A stretch of 64,000 nucleotides of DNA from Aquila chrysaetos chrysaetos (lineage: Eukaryota; Chordata; Aves; Accipitriformes; Accipitridae): positions 78,003,538 through 78,067,537 of the forward strand of contig NC_044004.1 in assembly GCF_900496995.4 (NCBI RefSeq), in the 5' to 3' direction. Position 1 is the first letter of the stretch. Each line of letters opens with the position of its first letter. Shown piece by piece: positions 1-13,774 of the stretch. The notes below the pieces were generated by a model. That model searched no databases and was not told the DNA's origin. It worked only from the letters and a program-made list of their open reading frames with translations. Made by a program: the position numbers and the translations under genes.

Positions 1-3000
1 TGAATAGCTCCATGTGAAGACAGGTGTATTCTGGATTAAGAGTGATGGGTCCCCATGTAGTTTATCCATTCTTATTCCTTCTTGTGTAGGTTGCCAAAAG
101 AGAGAAAGAACATCTTGCGCTGGTGATTACCTCTTCTAAATACTGAACTTCTAGGATGTATAGGCAGACTTCGCCTAGCATGGCAATTCTTTCTGCATAT
201 TTCTGATAAGAAAAATAGATCGTAGTCTCCTCTATGTCTTTCTTTTCCTAATGTAACTTTGTCCAGATTAAATATCAGACAGTGCTCTGCCTCTCACATG
301 CCATTTCAGCAAACCATTTTCCCCTTCATTATTCAATCAGAAAAGGATTATGTTTGGGAAACTGCAAGGTTGTACCTGAAGATACTAATCCAAATTAGGG
401 ACCCCTTCCTTAGTCAACTTTGACCAACCCTTCAACATACGGACTGAGTCCTATAACACCCCTCCACAACCAGTAATTTCAAAGATACTACTCCTTCTGG
501 TAAGAGCTATACCTTCTGCTCTTGGCTTGCCTTGGCTTACCTCTGAAAAAATAAGTATTCTTAACTGGAGCTGACTAACTTGAAGAGAACTCCTAGTGGA
601 GATTAGGCAGGGTCTAGTCTTCCTATAAGCTAGCACCCAGAATTAGGGTCTTTGGGGTGGCATATTTATAATGATAATATAATGATAAAAGCAAATGGTT
701 GTACGGTATTTTCATGCTGCGTGACTCCCGATTGATATAAATACGCAGCCAGGCTCTGTGCAACACGAAACAGTAGACATACACAGCCAAAACCCGCCTG
801 ACGTCCTTAGCTGCCCACGCAAGTCCCCTCACTGTGCTAAGCACCCAGGACCTGTATGGCACTCCCAGACATTAATCATGAACCCCGTCCCAAGCCTTTG
901 CACCCTGCTGCAGCTAACACGAGGAAATCTGCTTTGGCTCTTCTGAAGTGAAGCTAAAAGAAAGCCAGACAGATGATTCTTTGGCTGCAGATACGCTAAA
1001 TCACTGACAAATCCGAGGGCAACCTCAATCCACACTGTGGCTGCGGCCTGCAGCAGTCACTACAAATGCTGTGGCGTGCCACGAATTCCCCCTGCTCTGC
1101 TGCCCTGCTGCAGACTTGCGCTGCACTGTATTAATCCTCCCCAACCCTGCTTGCCCTGGGAAAATAACACTGCGAACAAAACCATCCTGAATCGTCTCCA
1201 GCTGCTTTTGCAGCTCGTCGATCGCCACTGGGCGATTCCACTACTGCTTAGAAAGAGCATCCTATGAAATGATAGTCGAAGCAAAGGCAAACGGCCACCC
1301 TGTACATGCCTGAATATTTCTGTGTGGTGGAGTACTCCCTAAAGGGCAAATTTTTCCATTTCTAAGAACAAGAATTCTGCTCTTCTTATTCTAGGTCACT
1401 TGTGGAACCGCACAGATAACAGATCTCAACAAAATGTCACTAATGATAAAGTCCGGGGTTTTCAGAACTGTGTTTCTGAAGGTAGGCACTTTACTTGGGT
1501 GTCTAAATGGAGGGGGCAATTTTCACATGCAATTTCCAAGACTTACTTTTGAAAGCACTGGCCCAAATGTCACCCATTACACTTGGATATTGAAAAGTTA
1601 AGCAGGCTGGTCTGGGTGTTGCACCAGGGAAAGGAAAAGTGCAGTGCTCAGTTTAAATACTGATTTGCTGAATAGGATGGGACTGGCCACACCACCCTGT
1701 GTGCCACAAACATTGCTATTTTCTGACTGACTGTGACCGCACAGGACTGAGTCACCCAATTCATAGCTGCCAGTGCAATGTAGCCAACTTGCAAGCTGGA
1801 AAGACCAGCTTGGCTTTTATCCCTAAGCATGCTTCTCAGCTCCCTGCTCCACTGAAAAGTTTTACTGCAGCTGAACAGCTTGCAAATAAGAAGGCCTAAA
1901 CATGCACAACATACCTCATGCAAAGGAAGATTTTGCAAAATGTAGGACTGATCGTTGCCGGCACTGTAGCTTCTGGAGCTTGGCACCTGAACGGTGCTTT
2001 CCCACACTCTCCTCCGTGGTTCAAAAGCCATACCCTGGGGAAAATTCAACAGTCACTATTTTCAGCAGCCAGTCGGTAAAATAATTGCTTTTGGCTGAAA
2101 AAATTAAATATCACTGAGCATTAATCGAAATATTGTTTTGTTTTTAAAGGACACTTTAGCTTCAAGGCCATTGAGTCCCTCTCTGACCATGCTGAGATGG
2201 TAGCCGTGCTGCGTCTCAACGTGCGGGGGGGAAAAAACATCGACTTGTTTCCGCTTTTCTCTGTTCTCACCTGAATGACTGGATCAAGGTTAAACAACCG
2301 CAGACAGAAGGAAAAAAGATCACTGAACAGAAGTGGAAATGTGAAATACGTCAAATGATATTCTTTTTTTTTTTGTCGTCAGAAGTGCTCAGGGGTTGCG
2401 GCCAACGAGGCAAGAACAGACAGACAGTCTGCAGAACGGGAGATTTCTGACGGTGAAGTCCTATTGGGGTTTTTTGGGACAGTTATATATAAGACACCAA
2501 AGGAATGGCTCAGAACTACTATCCCCACCTACAGTGTTTCTTTTCCTTTACATTTACGGTAACGATGTTTGGGCAACAGTTTGGTTTTTTCAGTTCCCAC
2601 TTACTATTCATTGTGAAACTTGGTAAGATTGGCCATGTTATAATGTTACTCCATGAGTATGTGGATAAAGACATTTTTCTTCAACAGTTTTTTGCTGTAT
2701 TTATGAACCTATCCCATTGTTCGGATCATTCTTTAGGTCATATAACATGGTTGGCATTGGTCTGGCAAAACCTTCTGCTACCCCTCTCATTTTTATTACT
2801 GTGTATATAAAACATATGCAAATGTTTTCTGATACTTTGTCCAACCGCTTAAACACTGAGTACCAAAATTAATTGCAGATATTTTCATCCTTGCTACAGC
2901 AAGTGACTTACGCATGATTTGGAGCAATGGGCAGATCTGTAAGAACGAATACTAAAGTAAAACTCCACGTAATATAAACAGCAGCAGCATGGCAAACTAC

Positions 3001-4461
3001 AAAGATGAAGTTACAAATTTAAGTACTTTTAGGAGAAGTAATTAGTCTGAAATCAAAGTTTCTACCCTGAGCCTGATTATGTGTGCAATAGAAAGGAATT
3101 CATTTGGTTATGCTACAGAACAAGGAGCCTTTCCAAACTGTACGGTGACTGCTGCTATTCTTTTGACTTGGTAAACGTAAAATTCTTTATTTTAGGTTAT
3201 TTAGGCCTTAAATTCACAGAAATGTAAATTTAAATTAACTTCACATTCATTGACGTTAAGTAGCTTTATTTAATTCAGTTGAGAACTGCATGGAATATCT
3301 GAATCCTAGTCTGCTTTTCTGCTTAGTGAAACTTCACCTTCTACAGTGACAACCAAGTAAAAACCTCTTATGCCATCTCCAGTTGCAGAAATAATACCTA
3401 AACAAACACTAGTCTTCAGGAAGAAAACATCTGCAGTAGACAGACAATATCATTTTAAAGGCAGTCTTGAATGAGAAGCTTTGACGTCTGTCAACTTTTT
3501 CAGTATCTGAGAATTACTGGCTGCTGGAAAACTCTGAGATGGCTGAACACTGCTTTGGTAGACAAGTTTGCCTTTGCCCGTAATTAAGGCCAAACCTACA
3601 AAACACCTGTCTGTATATTGAGAAGCAAATTTGATCCTCAGAAATTCAAATCTGTGAGCAAATTGTTGTCAGGATAAAAATATACTGCTATTCATTGCAA
3701 TCACTGGATTGCAAAATGTAAGGCAAGCCAGTAGAAGTGACAGAAGATCAGCCTACATTTTTATATTTCACTTCATTAAAACAAGGTATCTTTAAATCCC
3801 TTCTTATGCTGCCTTGTTCATAACAGTTCTTTTTTAAAACACCACCTTACCGCCGTTCACGTGCTTAATATTCTTGATGGTAGTTACAGCGTTGAGGTTT
3901 GGTCATATCTTAATTCACCATTTGATGTTAAAGGCGTACATTTCTAAGCAGAAGACACCACCTGGGCACCCGCAAAAAGGATGTGTGAATGACCCCATGT
4001 TCCGTTTTGCCACAAAACAGCACAAATTTGCACACTGACGTTTGCTTTTTGAAAACACTGAACAGTGAACAAGTTGACACCAGCATGTGCCCAGGTGTGA
4101 GCGTCTGTGACCACAAACCCCAGCGGGGTTTCTGAAGGCGCGGGTTTTGACACTTGTAGACAGAGAGTTGTTTACTAACAGTTTCTGAATATTCCCAGGT
4201 TTTCTGTCACTGAAGAAAGGGACACCAATGTGCAGGTGAAAGGAACTGCTAGCACCCTGGTAGAAACTGCAGTACGCATGTTGCTGTAGCTGTGATGACC
4301 TATGGGTATAAGTGAATCCAGGTTTGTAAAGGGAAGCTGTATCTTGTCAGCCTGACTGAAGCTGGGTGGAAGCCTCTATTGGATCTCCCCCTAGTTCTTT
4401 TCAGGCTGAATAATTATTGCTGCTCTTGCCGGTTTTGAACTCCCCTCATCTCTAATTTGAC

Positions 4462-4559
4462 AGCAAATTCCTCAGAACAAAGCACACTGTTCTCTCGTGT
4501 GTGTGACAAAACTTATACACCACTTTTGCTGCTCTACAGTGTAGTAAATACATCTAAAA
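4462..4559 (+). repeat. Diverged duplicated segment, copy 1
   Basis: Shares two anchors in the same order with 5700-5831: AGCAAATTCC.C.GAACAAAGCACAC, then ACCACTTTTGCTGC..TACAGT, followed by a weaker TACATC.AAA match. Anchor spacing differs (57 versus 80 bp). Either an old local duplication or two copies of an unrecognised interspersed repeat. Confidence 0.45.
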
Positions 4560-5699
4560 TTTGCTGTCTGAGCTCATCTTAGCATCTTTTTTCTGGGCTC
4601 TGTTGCCCTCCGCTGAGTAGGCATGCCATCATCTAACAGTGCTTTGGAAAAACCACTCCACCAGTAGCACAAACACATTTGGCTTAGAACACCACTAAGT
4701 ACTGGCACAGCAGACAGATATACAAAATTGCTTGGGAAATTGAAATTTGAGAATGTGGCTGCAGTATTTGGGGAACGGTCATAGCTGATACTAAGATTCA
4801 ATATCAGCAACTACCCAAACAGAAATAGTGCCTTTCCTGGGAAGTTGGAGGTGTCGGTTCCAGGACAGAAATCTCAGCTTTGACACAGCCTTTCTCAGTG
4901 AGCCAGATTTCCCATCTGATACACCAACCTCAGCCATTGACCCAAGAGAACTGACTGAGGCGGCACCGAAGGAGCACATGCAGTGTAATTCAAGATGTTT
5001 AACACATTATTATGCCTCACTAGGCTTTACCAATTCAGCATACACTAAGTATGAAAATGGTCACAGCAGATCTAACCAAAGATCCAGTCCCCTATCTTTA
5101 ACAGCCAGCAAAGAGAAGAGAGGAAGATGATGATAGTAGCAAGCGCTCGCCAGCTGAGAAACAGTACCTTGGTGCGCTGCTGAAGCTACCCAACTCATTT
5201 AGCACCGAAGTGAACCAGGAGTGTTCACACGCCCGGCGATCACGGCTCCAGCTAAGCACTGTAACTGCAAACGCTCACCTGACGGTGCCGTACCTCTTCA
5301 TGGCAAAACTAGGATATCCGTGAAACACCAAACAACAGCCAGCATTTTGTCTTCCCAACAGTCCCCACTTTCTCTGGAAGTAATTTACGTCCTTTGCAAG
5401 CTGACCACGCTTTAAGCAATGCTCACAATTAAAATTCACTGTCTTAAGCCTGGTAAAAGCATTTGGCCAAGCATTACATTCTGAAGTGGGATTGAGACTC
5501 CCAATTCTGCCCCTAAGAGATGGTCATTTACTGCTGTGACATCTCACAGACTTAGAATACACCAAAGGCATGAAAAATATATATCTTATTTTCTCTCTGT
5601 GATATATTCAGCTTGAAATTCAGTCATGGATGAGGGATTTTCATTTTTCCCCACGTGAATATGACTACTCTTAGTACACTAGGAAGAATATCTTTGAAA

Positions 5700-5831
5700 A
5701 GCAAATTCCCCGGAACAAAGCACACACTAGTTAACTTATATGAAATAATTTCTAAATAAATCGTAACCAAATCACGTCTACCACTTTTGCTGCCTTACAG
5801 TAAATTGGGTTGATAGGTACATCAAAAGTAG
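5700..5831 (+). repeat. Diverged duplicated segment, copy 2
   Basis: Partner of 4462-4559, about 1.24 kb away in the same orientation. The two anchors are conserved at high identity while the spacer between them is unrelated, so the copies are old or have suffered indels. Confidence 0.45.
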
Positions 5832-7284
5832 CTCTAATAAAGTGCGTAGATTGTGAAAATTCGGTTAGGAGGCTTTCTGATTGGTTGGTAATCCTAACAA
5901 AGTCTGTCTGGGGAAACTCCCAGCACATACAGTTTATGTGGACATGGACATCTTTGTACAGCATTGCTGCCATTGTGCTTCTGCCAACAGGGCAAGTTTG
6001 CCCTGTCAGCAGCAGTGCTTCTGGCCACATTCAGTGCTGATTCCTCCTCATCTTTCCCCCTCCCACCAGCTTCACAAGTATTAATCAAAAGTCATTCATA
6101 AAAAGCTTTCACCATGCAGCAGTTTGATTTCTACTCCAGAGAGCCCTCAGCAAGGAAAAGTCAAAGAGCTGGGCCATTTGACCTCATGTGCCCTTTTTTC
6201 TTCAATTCACAGCATGCGTGTCAGCACTGCCATAAATACCACACCTCGTATGCGGTAGGGCTTCATGGCAGTCTTCAGTAACTTTTGTTACCCTCTTAAT
6301 GACACTTCCTCCTGAAGTCACCCGGTGCTGCACTGACCTGCAGGAGACAGGAGCTGGCAGAGGAGCTGCCTGCCGTGCTCGGGGTCGAGCCTGCAGGAAC
6401 CATGGTGGGGGGGCTCGGGAGGAGGCACGTGCCACTTCTCGGCTCCTCTGCTCCTGCCTGGGTAGCAACGCTTGGTCACTTCACAATCTTTTTTGGAATC
6501 ATTTTGAAAAAAGCCTGTTAGGGAAATGCAAAATAAAGAGTATTTCAATACTACACCTAATTTTTTTTATTTAAATCCAGTGCAATTTGTCGTAAACTGA
6601 GGAACTTCCCTTACTTTCCCTGACCAATCCCCAAAATGCACCCATTCCCCTCCAGTCCACAAAAGAGCTGCTGGGTCTCCAGACTGCTCCCGCAGCTAAT
6701 GGACACAACTCAACTTCTACCAAAGCTGTTTTGTGGTCTTCCTCTTTGGGGATGGTGTGATAACAGAGAAGTAGACAGAAAGATCATGTGAAAAACATAC
6801 ATTTTCATGTAGATGACAAAACACTCACCCCGCTCACCATAGAGAGCTCGGAAACACAGACTGCATGCTGAGCCGGACTTTTGGTCTGATTTGACCAGCA
6901 GGGCCAGGAATTCTGGCGTAGGTAGGAGGATCACTGTCCCTCAAAGCCCCAACAAACTGCAAGTCAGCCAGTGGCCCATCGCATCCAGGTGTCAACCCTG
7001 CTTGCCGAGGAACCGCGTTACAGAGGCTGCAGAGGCAGCTGCAGCCTTTGACCATGCCAAGGGAACTGGAAGGCTGGATAGAGCTTGAGGGGACCGAAAA
7101 CCAGCCCCAGCGCCCAGCCGAGGGAGCACTGGCAGCCCGCGGCACCGGGCACTACTTCCGCATCCTAAGGAATGCACTGCAGGCATCACTGTCCCCCCGT
7201 TTCAATGATTTCTTTTTATCTATTTTCTGTAATTTAACTATAGACGGTGTTATCAGTGTGCCTCATTGTCCTGAATCTCACAAA

Positions 7285-7400
7285 GGCCTTGCCCTTGATG
7301 ATACTGAGGCAAAAAATTCCACAGCTTGATTGTGTGTTGCGTAAAAAAGCACTGCCTTTCATTGGCTTTAAGTGTGCTGTATTTTTATTATACTTCTTGT
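7285..7400 (-). repeat. Ancient CR1/L3-type LINE relic
   Basis: The + strand reads AATTCCACAGCTTGATTGTG followed by TTGCGTAAAAAAGCACTGCC and a CTTTAAG segment. This follows the recalled antisense consensus of amniote CR1/L3 elements (TTCCACAGGTTAATTATGTG, then a TGTGAAGAAGTATTTCC-like run). Short and diverged; boundaries are approximate. Confidence 0.5.
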
Positions 7401-8098
7401 TATGTTTTATTATGTATTTGCTTAAATTTTCCAAAATACTCTATAGTCTGAAATACAAGCTATGCTTCAAATGCTTCATGAAATAAGCAAAAAATAGCCT
7501 TCAAATTTACCAACAAAATAAAGTCATCTCCCAGAATGAATCAATAAAACCACCAGGCCGTTTTCAAGTAAAATGATACCACATTGCCAGAATGACAAGC
7601 ACAGAATTGCCTCACAGATAATAAACCAGAACTGAATTTGAGAAACCTCATACAGACTTTCTACAGTGAATCATCTTTTTTTGATTTTTAGCTGGGGGTT
7701 GAAGAAAGGGTGATTCATCCCATTCTGAAATTGTTTTCTGTTTCAATACAATACAACTTTGTTTTCTGCAACATCTTTTGAGCAATGTTGGAAGTGCGGA
7801 ATAACGACCAGTTAAATCAGTCCCAGCAGAAGAGAAAAACAAGTCTGGGGACAGGAAAAGGCATTTTCCATCTGAGATTTAGGAAGGAGTGGAGAATCAA
7901 TGTGGCAGAGTTGTATGAAAAAGCCTCTCTCAAGTCAAAGAAAATTCATCTGTTTAAAACAGAAACAAAGATTCTGAAGGCAGAGAGAGAAATGGTCAGT
8001 ATTAGGTGAAAAGAAGAAATTGGGAGACGTGGGCTTTAAAAACAGTGAGGCATTTGAGAGCCGTTTCTTAGCCATCAGGGGACTGCAGGGCTTGTGAT

Positions 8099-8260
8099 GC
8101 GGACACGCCAATTTTGTCGCAGCCACCGGCTGGTGACGTCACCGATGCACCGGGGCGGCGGGAGCTGGGGCGAGGGGGGAGGAAGCGGCGGATGAGAGGA
8201 TGCAGCGATACCGTCGAGGCAGCACGTAACGCTGTGGGAGCACCAAGCGCTGACGTGCTT
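8099..8260. promoter_or_regulatory. CpG-dense block with CRE palindrome
   Basis: About 19 CpG dinucleotides fall within roughly 160 bp, in a region where CpGs are otherwise sparse. Position 8132-8143 is the perfect palindrome GGTGACGTCACC, containing a full CRE (TGACGTCA). A GGGGCGGCGGGAG run follows, resembling GC-box sequence. This looks like a small CpG island promoter or enhancer. No coding exon of a known gene was recognised on either side. Confidence 0.4.
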
Positions 8261-11200
8261 GCAGGGCCAAAGTGAAGGGGAATGTAAAATCAAAGCCAAG
8301 GAGGAAACAGATGTAAAATAACAAGTAGTAAGAGGGATAAGTCAGGTTTGGGAGTGTATCTCTTGCCCAAAATGGGGATGCCTGGCTTTGAGACTCTTAG
8401 CAAGGAAGTTGAAATAAAACCACAAGTTTTCTTGCTCAGACAGCCAGAGTGACTGCGGGTAGCAGCTAGCTGTGACTAATGCCATAGAGATTCTTAGCGG
8501 TGCTGACAACGTGCAGGTCCTGCGTCTTGCAGCAGGAGGTACATCCTAGGCGCTGAAGTCACTTACTTGTGTACCTCTTGCCTATAAATTTAGGAGAAAA
8601 ATACTGCCTGTACATTTAATTCTCAGAGCCTTGGGTAAACTAATTTACTTGGTGAAGTCATCCCAGGAAAACTGTTTGCCAGGAAGGATTTGAAGGAGAA
8701 GAGGGTGGCTTGGCACCTCCATTGCAGCAGCTGTTCCCAAAGGTGCTGGAGATGTTGCCTCCTGGAGAATGCAAGACAGGCAGGCAGGCATTTGGGTAGG
8801 TGCAGTTGCCCAACGTGTCCAGTCAGGAGCAAGCAGGTGACATCCTGTGCTCTGCAACCACCCAGGACCTGGGCCTGCCTTTGCCTGCTGGTCTGCAAAT
8901 CTTACCAAGGAGCCCAAATTTTGAAGAACCTCTGGTCATCTAACACAGGGCTCAGCTCCTATGGGTAGCTGTCTCCTACAAGGGCACTCCTGAGTCATGA
9001 TGGTGTTCCTCCAGGCACAAAGGATTTTGGACTCCACTTCACCTCTCTAGTGTCACCCTCTCTTCTCCAAGACACCCACCGTAACCACATCATCAGCCCT
9101 TTGAACTGCAGTTGGAGGTGACCTGAGCATTACAGGTCCTTTATCAATCTCAGACCGTTGGAAAGTGCTCTTCTCTCAACTGGTGAGACCAATGTTCGTG
9201 ACCGTGAGAGACAGGATCTCAGGTGCACAGTTACCCAGCAAAAAATTACCACCTCACATTAACCCAGAGAAGGACGTTTACTGCTTGGTGCAAGGGTGAA
9301 AGACGCCAGAGTGCCCCAGTGCTGCCAGTGTAACATTAAGAAAGCAAAGAGCAAGAAGGAAAAAAAGTCCTCCTCACACAACTGAGAGCAGAAAGAGGCA
9401 GGAAATTCAGGGGGATGGGGGCAAGAAGAAAATTATGGGAAGAGATGAGGAGAGACACGTTCCAAAAGGAGGTCAAGATACCTCTTCCTCCTATCAGAAA
9501 AGTCCCTTTAAATCTAACCTATAGCTCCTGTCTTTCCCTCTTACCATTTATAAGGTGATCACCTTCATACTTGTGTACCTTGCAAGCCTTGGGGAGCAGA
9601 GGCAGGACAGAGGAGTATGGCAGCCTTCATCTACTCTGTTAGCATTAGCACTCTGTAGTATGTTCCTGCATCTCCTGGGTAGCTGAGCACCCTGCTTCTC
9701 ACTTTAGATTGTCTGCTCTTGCCATTTATTACAAATAAACACAAAAAAGCATACCAAATACGGACATGGGGAAGAGGAAGTGACTTCTCAAGGTTCCTTC
9801 CAGTCCTGTCCTAAGTCATGTCCCAAATATTTCCATTGATGTATCCTTTTTCTAAACAGGCACGGCAGCATCAAAAGTACTTGCGTGGGACCTAGTACTT
9901 CCTTTTTTGCCCCACATGTGAGCAACAAAATTAACAATAGGAGGAGTCTGGAGAGTGGCTTTGATGTCATTCAGAACTATTTGTGGTCCTCATCAAACCT
10001 CTCCATCTACAAACTTCTGCCAAGATTGTCCAGCAAACCATTAATATGTATTGCATTCAGGCAAAATTTGTACAGCGGTCGTTCAGCTTTCCAGCCAGGT
10101 ACTAAAGGATTATTTAACCAGTGGTGAGTCTGAGCTGATTCTCTTGCACTGATGTGATGTCTACACTACCGCAAGCCAGTTGTTGGGAACCTGGTCCAAG
10201 ACTGATTTAATTCTGGCTATGCAAAGAGCTTGGAGACAAATTTCTGGACTACATAAAATCAGCACAGCAAGGCTCCTCGAGAAGGGAAGTCAGAGCAGGC
10301 TCAGTTCCACTCATCCTTTGCAGTACAGTACTGCCCCGAGGATTGCTGTAGCTTATATACTTTGAGCCCTGCTTATTCTACTGTACAGCACATTGAAAGT
10401 TAGGTAATAACTGTCAGTACCAGAGTCAAGGAATTCTGGAAAAGAGGCTCCTTTTCTATGTCCTAAACTAAGTGCACTTCATTTAGGTCTGGTCCATGGT
10501 CATGTAAAAGACTGCCTGTATTAACAGTAACACCAGGGCTCTTCTGTAACATTTTCCACTCAAAGCTCTTCACAGAGGAAGGGAAGTCCAACAGCTTCCC
10601 CTTCGACAGCTCAGGGAAGAGAGGAGAGGCACAAAAGGTTTGCCCTATGGGACTGAGTGGCCCCATGAGGTGCTCAGGCATGAACCACCAACGACTGTAA
10701 GCAGCTTGCACAAGATTTACCTGCTGCCGCTTCTCCATTATTTTTAAACCTCTTGCTGCTCATTTATTCCCCTGTGCGTGACCTACGACGATTACTTATT
10801 GACCTGCTCAGCACTGTGCTGTATGTGGAGTATATGGAGAAAAAACTCAGGTGAAGGATGGTTATTTGATGCTACTGTCCTCCATCCTGAGCCACATCAC
10901 ATAAAAGGCCATCTGAAGCCTTCAGTGTAAACGACCCTCCTTAGCTCCTGGCTGCCCTCACAGGCAGTTGTGCAGCACGTAAGCAACACCACCACTGGTG
11001 AGGAACAAAACATTATTCAGATCACAAGCACATGAAAGGTCGAGGTTTCAGGTTATTTGCTTCCCTCCTAGATAATGGTCTATCAAAATATAAACCACCC
11101 CACCCTAGTTTCAAAACACCAACATGCAGCACTAAGGTGGGGTAAACCAAGGGCATTCCCTCCCAGCTGTTTTTTAAGAAACGTTATTATTGATCTTTAT

Positions 11201-13769
11201 TCAAGCAACAGCAGTTAAGCAAAGAAACAACGTGTATCATCAGACCCACCTCAAAGAAAATGTTTGTTGCTGTCCACATACAGTATCAACTATTTTTGTG
11301 TAAGACACAAAGGGCATGTTCCTACTACCCGTATGTACTTCAGAACCACCAAGTTGCACGATGGTGAACATAACTACTGAAGTGTTCCTACTGCTGGTAC
11401 ACCTGTCTGCCTTTACCTGTGGACAGGTACTCGGGCGTCTCTTGTGGCTTACCTGGAGGGGAGCAGACTGGACTGCACGAGGGTTTGGACGATGCCTGCC
11501 CAGGTGTGGGTCCCTGAGAGGAAGCTCTGCCACGCTCATGTGTGTCACTTGCACGCACGTTGAAGCTCTCTGGTGTGGGGGGTTGAGGGCAGCTTCCCTG
11601 TGCACCAACTCTTTTTATTTCTAAAAGGCAACTGATCTTACCCTGCATTGCTGTACACACTCTAAAGAAGTAAAGAAACAAAAAAGGAGATTTTTTTTTT
11701 TTAAAGTTAAATTTAAAATATCCTCAATTTACTTAGATTTCTAAAACAAATAAAGTGCTTTTCCATGCAAAAGGTTGCTTGTCATAGAAAGAAGTCTCCA
11801 GAAGGAAACTCAACTCATTAGCTTGTGCAAACCAAGTCAGAGAATGGCAGCCTCCTGGAGCCTTATCTTGGTTCCTAAGTAAGTCCATCAAACCCTTCCC
11901 CTGAGCCTCACATCTCCCTAAATCTCAGCCTTTGCAGGAAGGACTACACATGTATTTTACCTTTTGTAAAAAGACTGCACGGATTTGAATGGAAAGACTT
12001 CAAGGCGTTTCATTATTTAGGTATAAGAAATAATACGATAGTTTGTGTTTTAAGTTACTTCCTACTGTATCCTCTTGATAAAATGAAGGCTATACGCCTT
12101 CACAATTTTCCATTTACACGGAATTCCACCAGTTTAATCAAAGTGAAACATAAGGTACTGTTATGGTCCTTGTACCTTCAGATTTCCTTACTGATAACCC
12201 ACATACTATCCGTTAACCCATTGCATCATTCAGAAGAATAAACAACCTGGGTTCAGCATACAGGAAGCTGAACAAAAAGGAAATAGAAAATATTACTTTT
12301 CATATATATATTTTGACCTCTGCACAGTTCAGGCTGACATATTTTCACAGACCAAGGTTATCCTTCAGATGAGCCTGTTATGTTCACTACGGAGACAAAA
12401 AGCATTTCCTATTTTTATTTTTCAAGTTTGAGCCTTTTTCATTTAAACCACTGTTACCTCAATCCCACTGAACTAAAAGATGTATCAGGTGGTTAATAAG
12501 GGTAGCACAAGTCAGACTTACTTCCCATTCTCTCGTAACAAGCCACCCAGAACCACCCAGGCTATAACCAACATGAGCATGCATTTTTTCCAAGCATCTT
12601 TCTTTTGGTTTAGCAAGACTTATATGCTTCCCCATCCTGCATGGAGTTGGTACGTTACTTGCTATAATATTGTTGAGATTATTATGAGCACAATCAGCTT
12701 ACAAGGCTGAAATCAGTGCAATATGAATTGCCTTTGTATTAGTTGGGAAAGCATGGTGCCATCATGAGGTACTCAAAAATGCTTCTGATGGCAGTGAAAT
12801 GAATAGGAAGGCAGATGTCTTCACCCAGAACTTCTTTCTTTTGTGCCTTTAAGATATGGGATATTGTCACCTCTTATCTCTAAGGTTTTGTTTGGCATTT
12901 CCTAATTAGCAGGCTATCGGTATGCCGGAGCTGACACTGTTTCTGGGCCTGGGGAAGAGGGACAGCCACAGCCTGAAGGTTGGCAGGAGAATCCTTGGTG
13001 CCCCCCTGAGCATCAGCTCTCATGGAGGGTTAGGGGCTCAGGCATCACCAACGATTGTGTGCACTGCCATGCCAGTTCACGGAGCTGCAATACTCCCCGT
13101 GCTGAAGATACGACAACCTGTCTGCTGGAGAGGGGAGACCATGCATCAGCTGAAAATGGCATATATACTGCAATATTAAGGATTTGGTGTTTGTGTAATG
13201 CGAAAGATCTGCACCTCGCAACACACACCTTCAAACATGCACATAATGGAAGGGGCAAGGGCCAACATATGAGTTTAAAAACAAATTCCAAATCCATAAC
13301 CTCAAAGGATAGTTGTGATAGACTTGAAACCTGGCCAAGAAGGGATGCAATAAAAATTCTGGCAACCAGGTACAAAAGAGAGGAGTGCTGCAATTAAGTA
13401 AAATAAGCAACATTTGCTTGGGGATACAGACTACAAAATCCAGAATTTTACTTCTAATAAGGTAAGGAAATCTCTCCTCAGTCTGAATAAAAGTGTTTAA
13501 TACCTGTGCTCAGATGCAGAGGTGGAAACCCTTCCAGATGCTTAGCTTAGATCCTCAGTTCAGGTACAGAACCAAATACCACCCTCTTTCTAGGTATGTG
13601 ACGGGACAAGGACTCAGTGAACTCTTTCCCAATGGGAGACGCAAATAATTATTAATGAGCAACAGATTAGCAGTCAGAAATCCTAGACTTCGTCCCTGCC
13701 AGAAAAGAATGCATGCGGTTTGGTGTAATCAGAGGACCCATAATCAAATCAATCAAACCATAAATCATT
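8261..13769. other. Intergenic, no gene recognised
   Basis: Mixed base composition with short frames on both strands only. A GC-richer stretch (about 8640-9330) has overlapping frames of about 90 codons on both strands but no domain or splice pattern I trust. No LTR ends or LINE tails were convincing here. Confidence 0.55.
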
Positions 13770-13774
13770 GTGGG

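Larger units (their letters stand above)
1..7239. other. Non-coding far 5' flank, no gene recognised
   Basis: All open frames are short (under 135 codons), overlap on both strands and lack recognisable domains. The stretch includes moderately GC-rich patches (about 770-1250, 6290-6440, 7040-7180) and a diverged pair of similar segments at 4462-4559 and 5700-5831. I see no RNA gene and no young repeat. Confidence 0.6.

Noticed and set aside
9780-9825. CR1-like 3' end (AAGGTTCCTTCCAGTCCTGT)
   Set aside because: No ATTCTATG tail repeats and no CR1 body upstream; too short to support.
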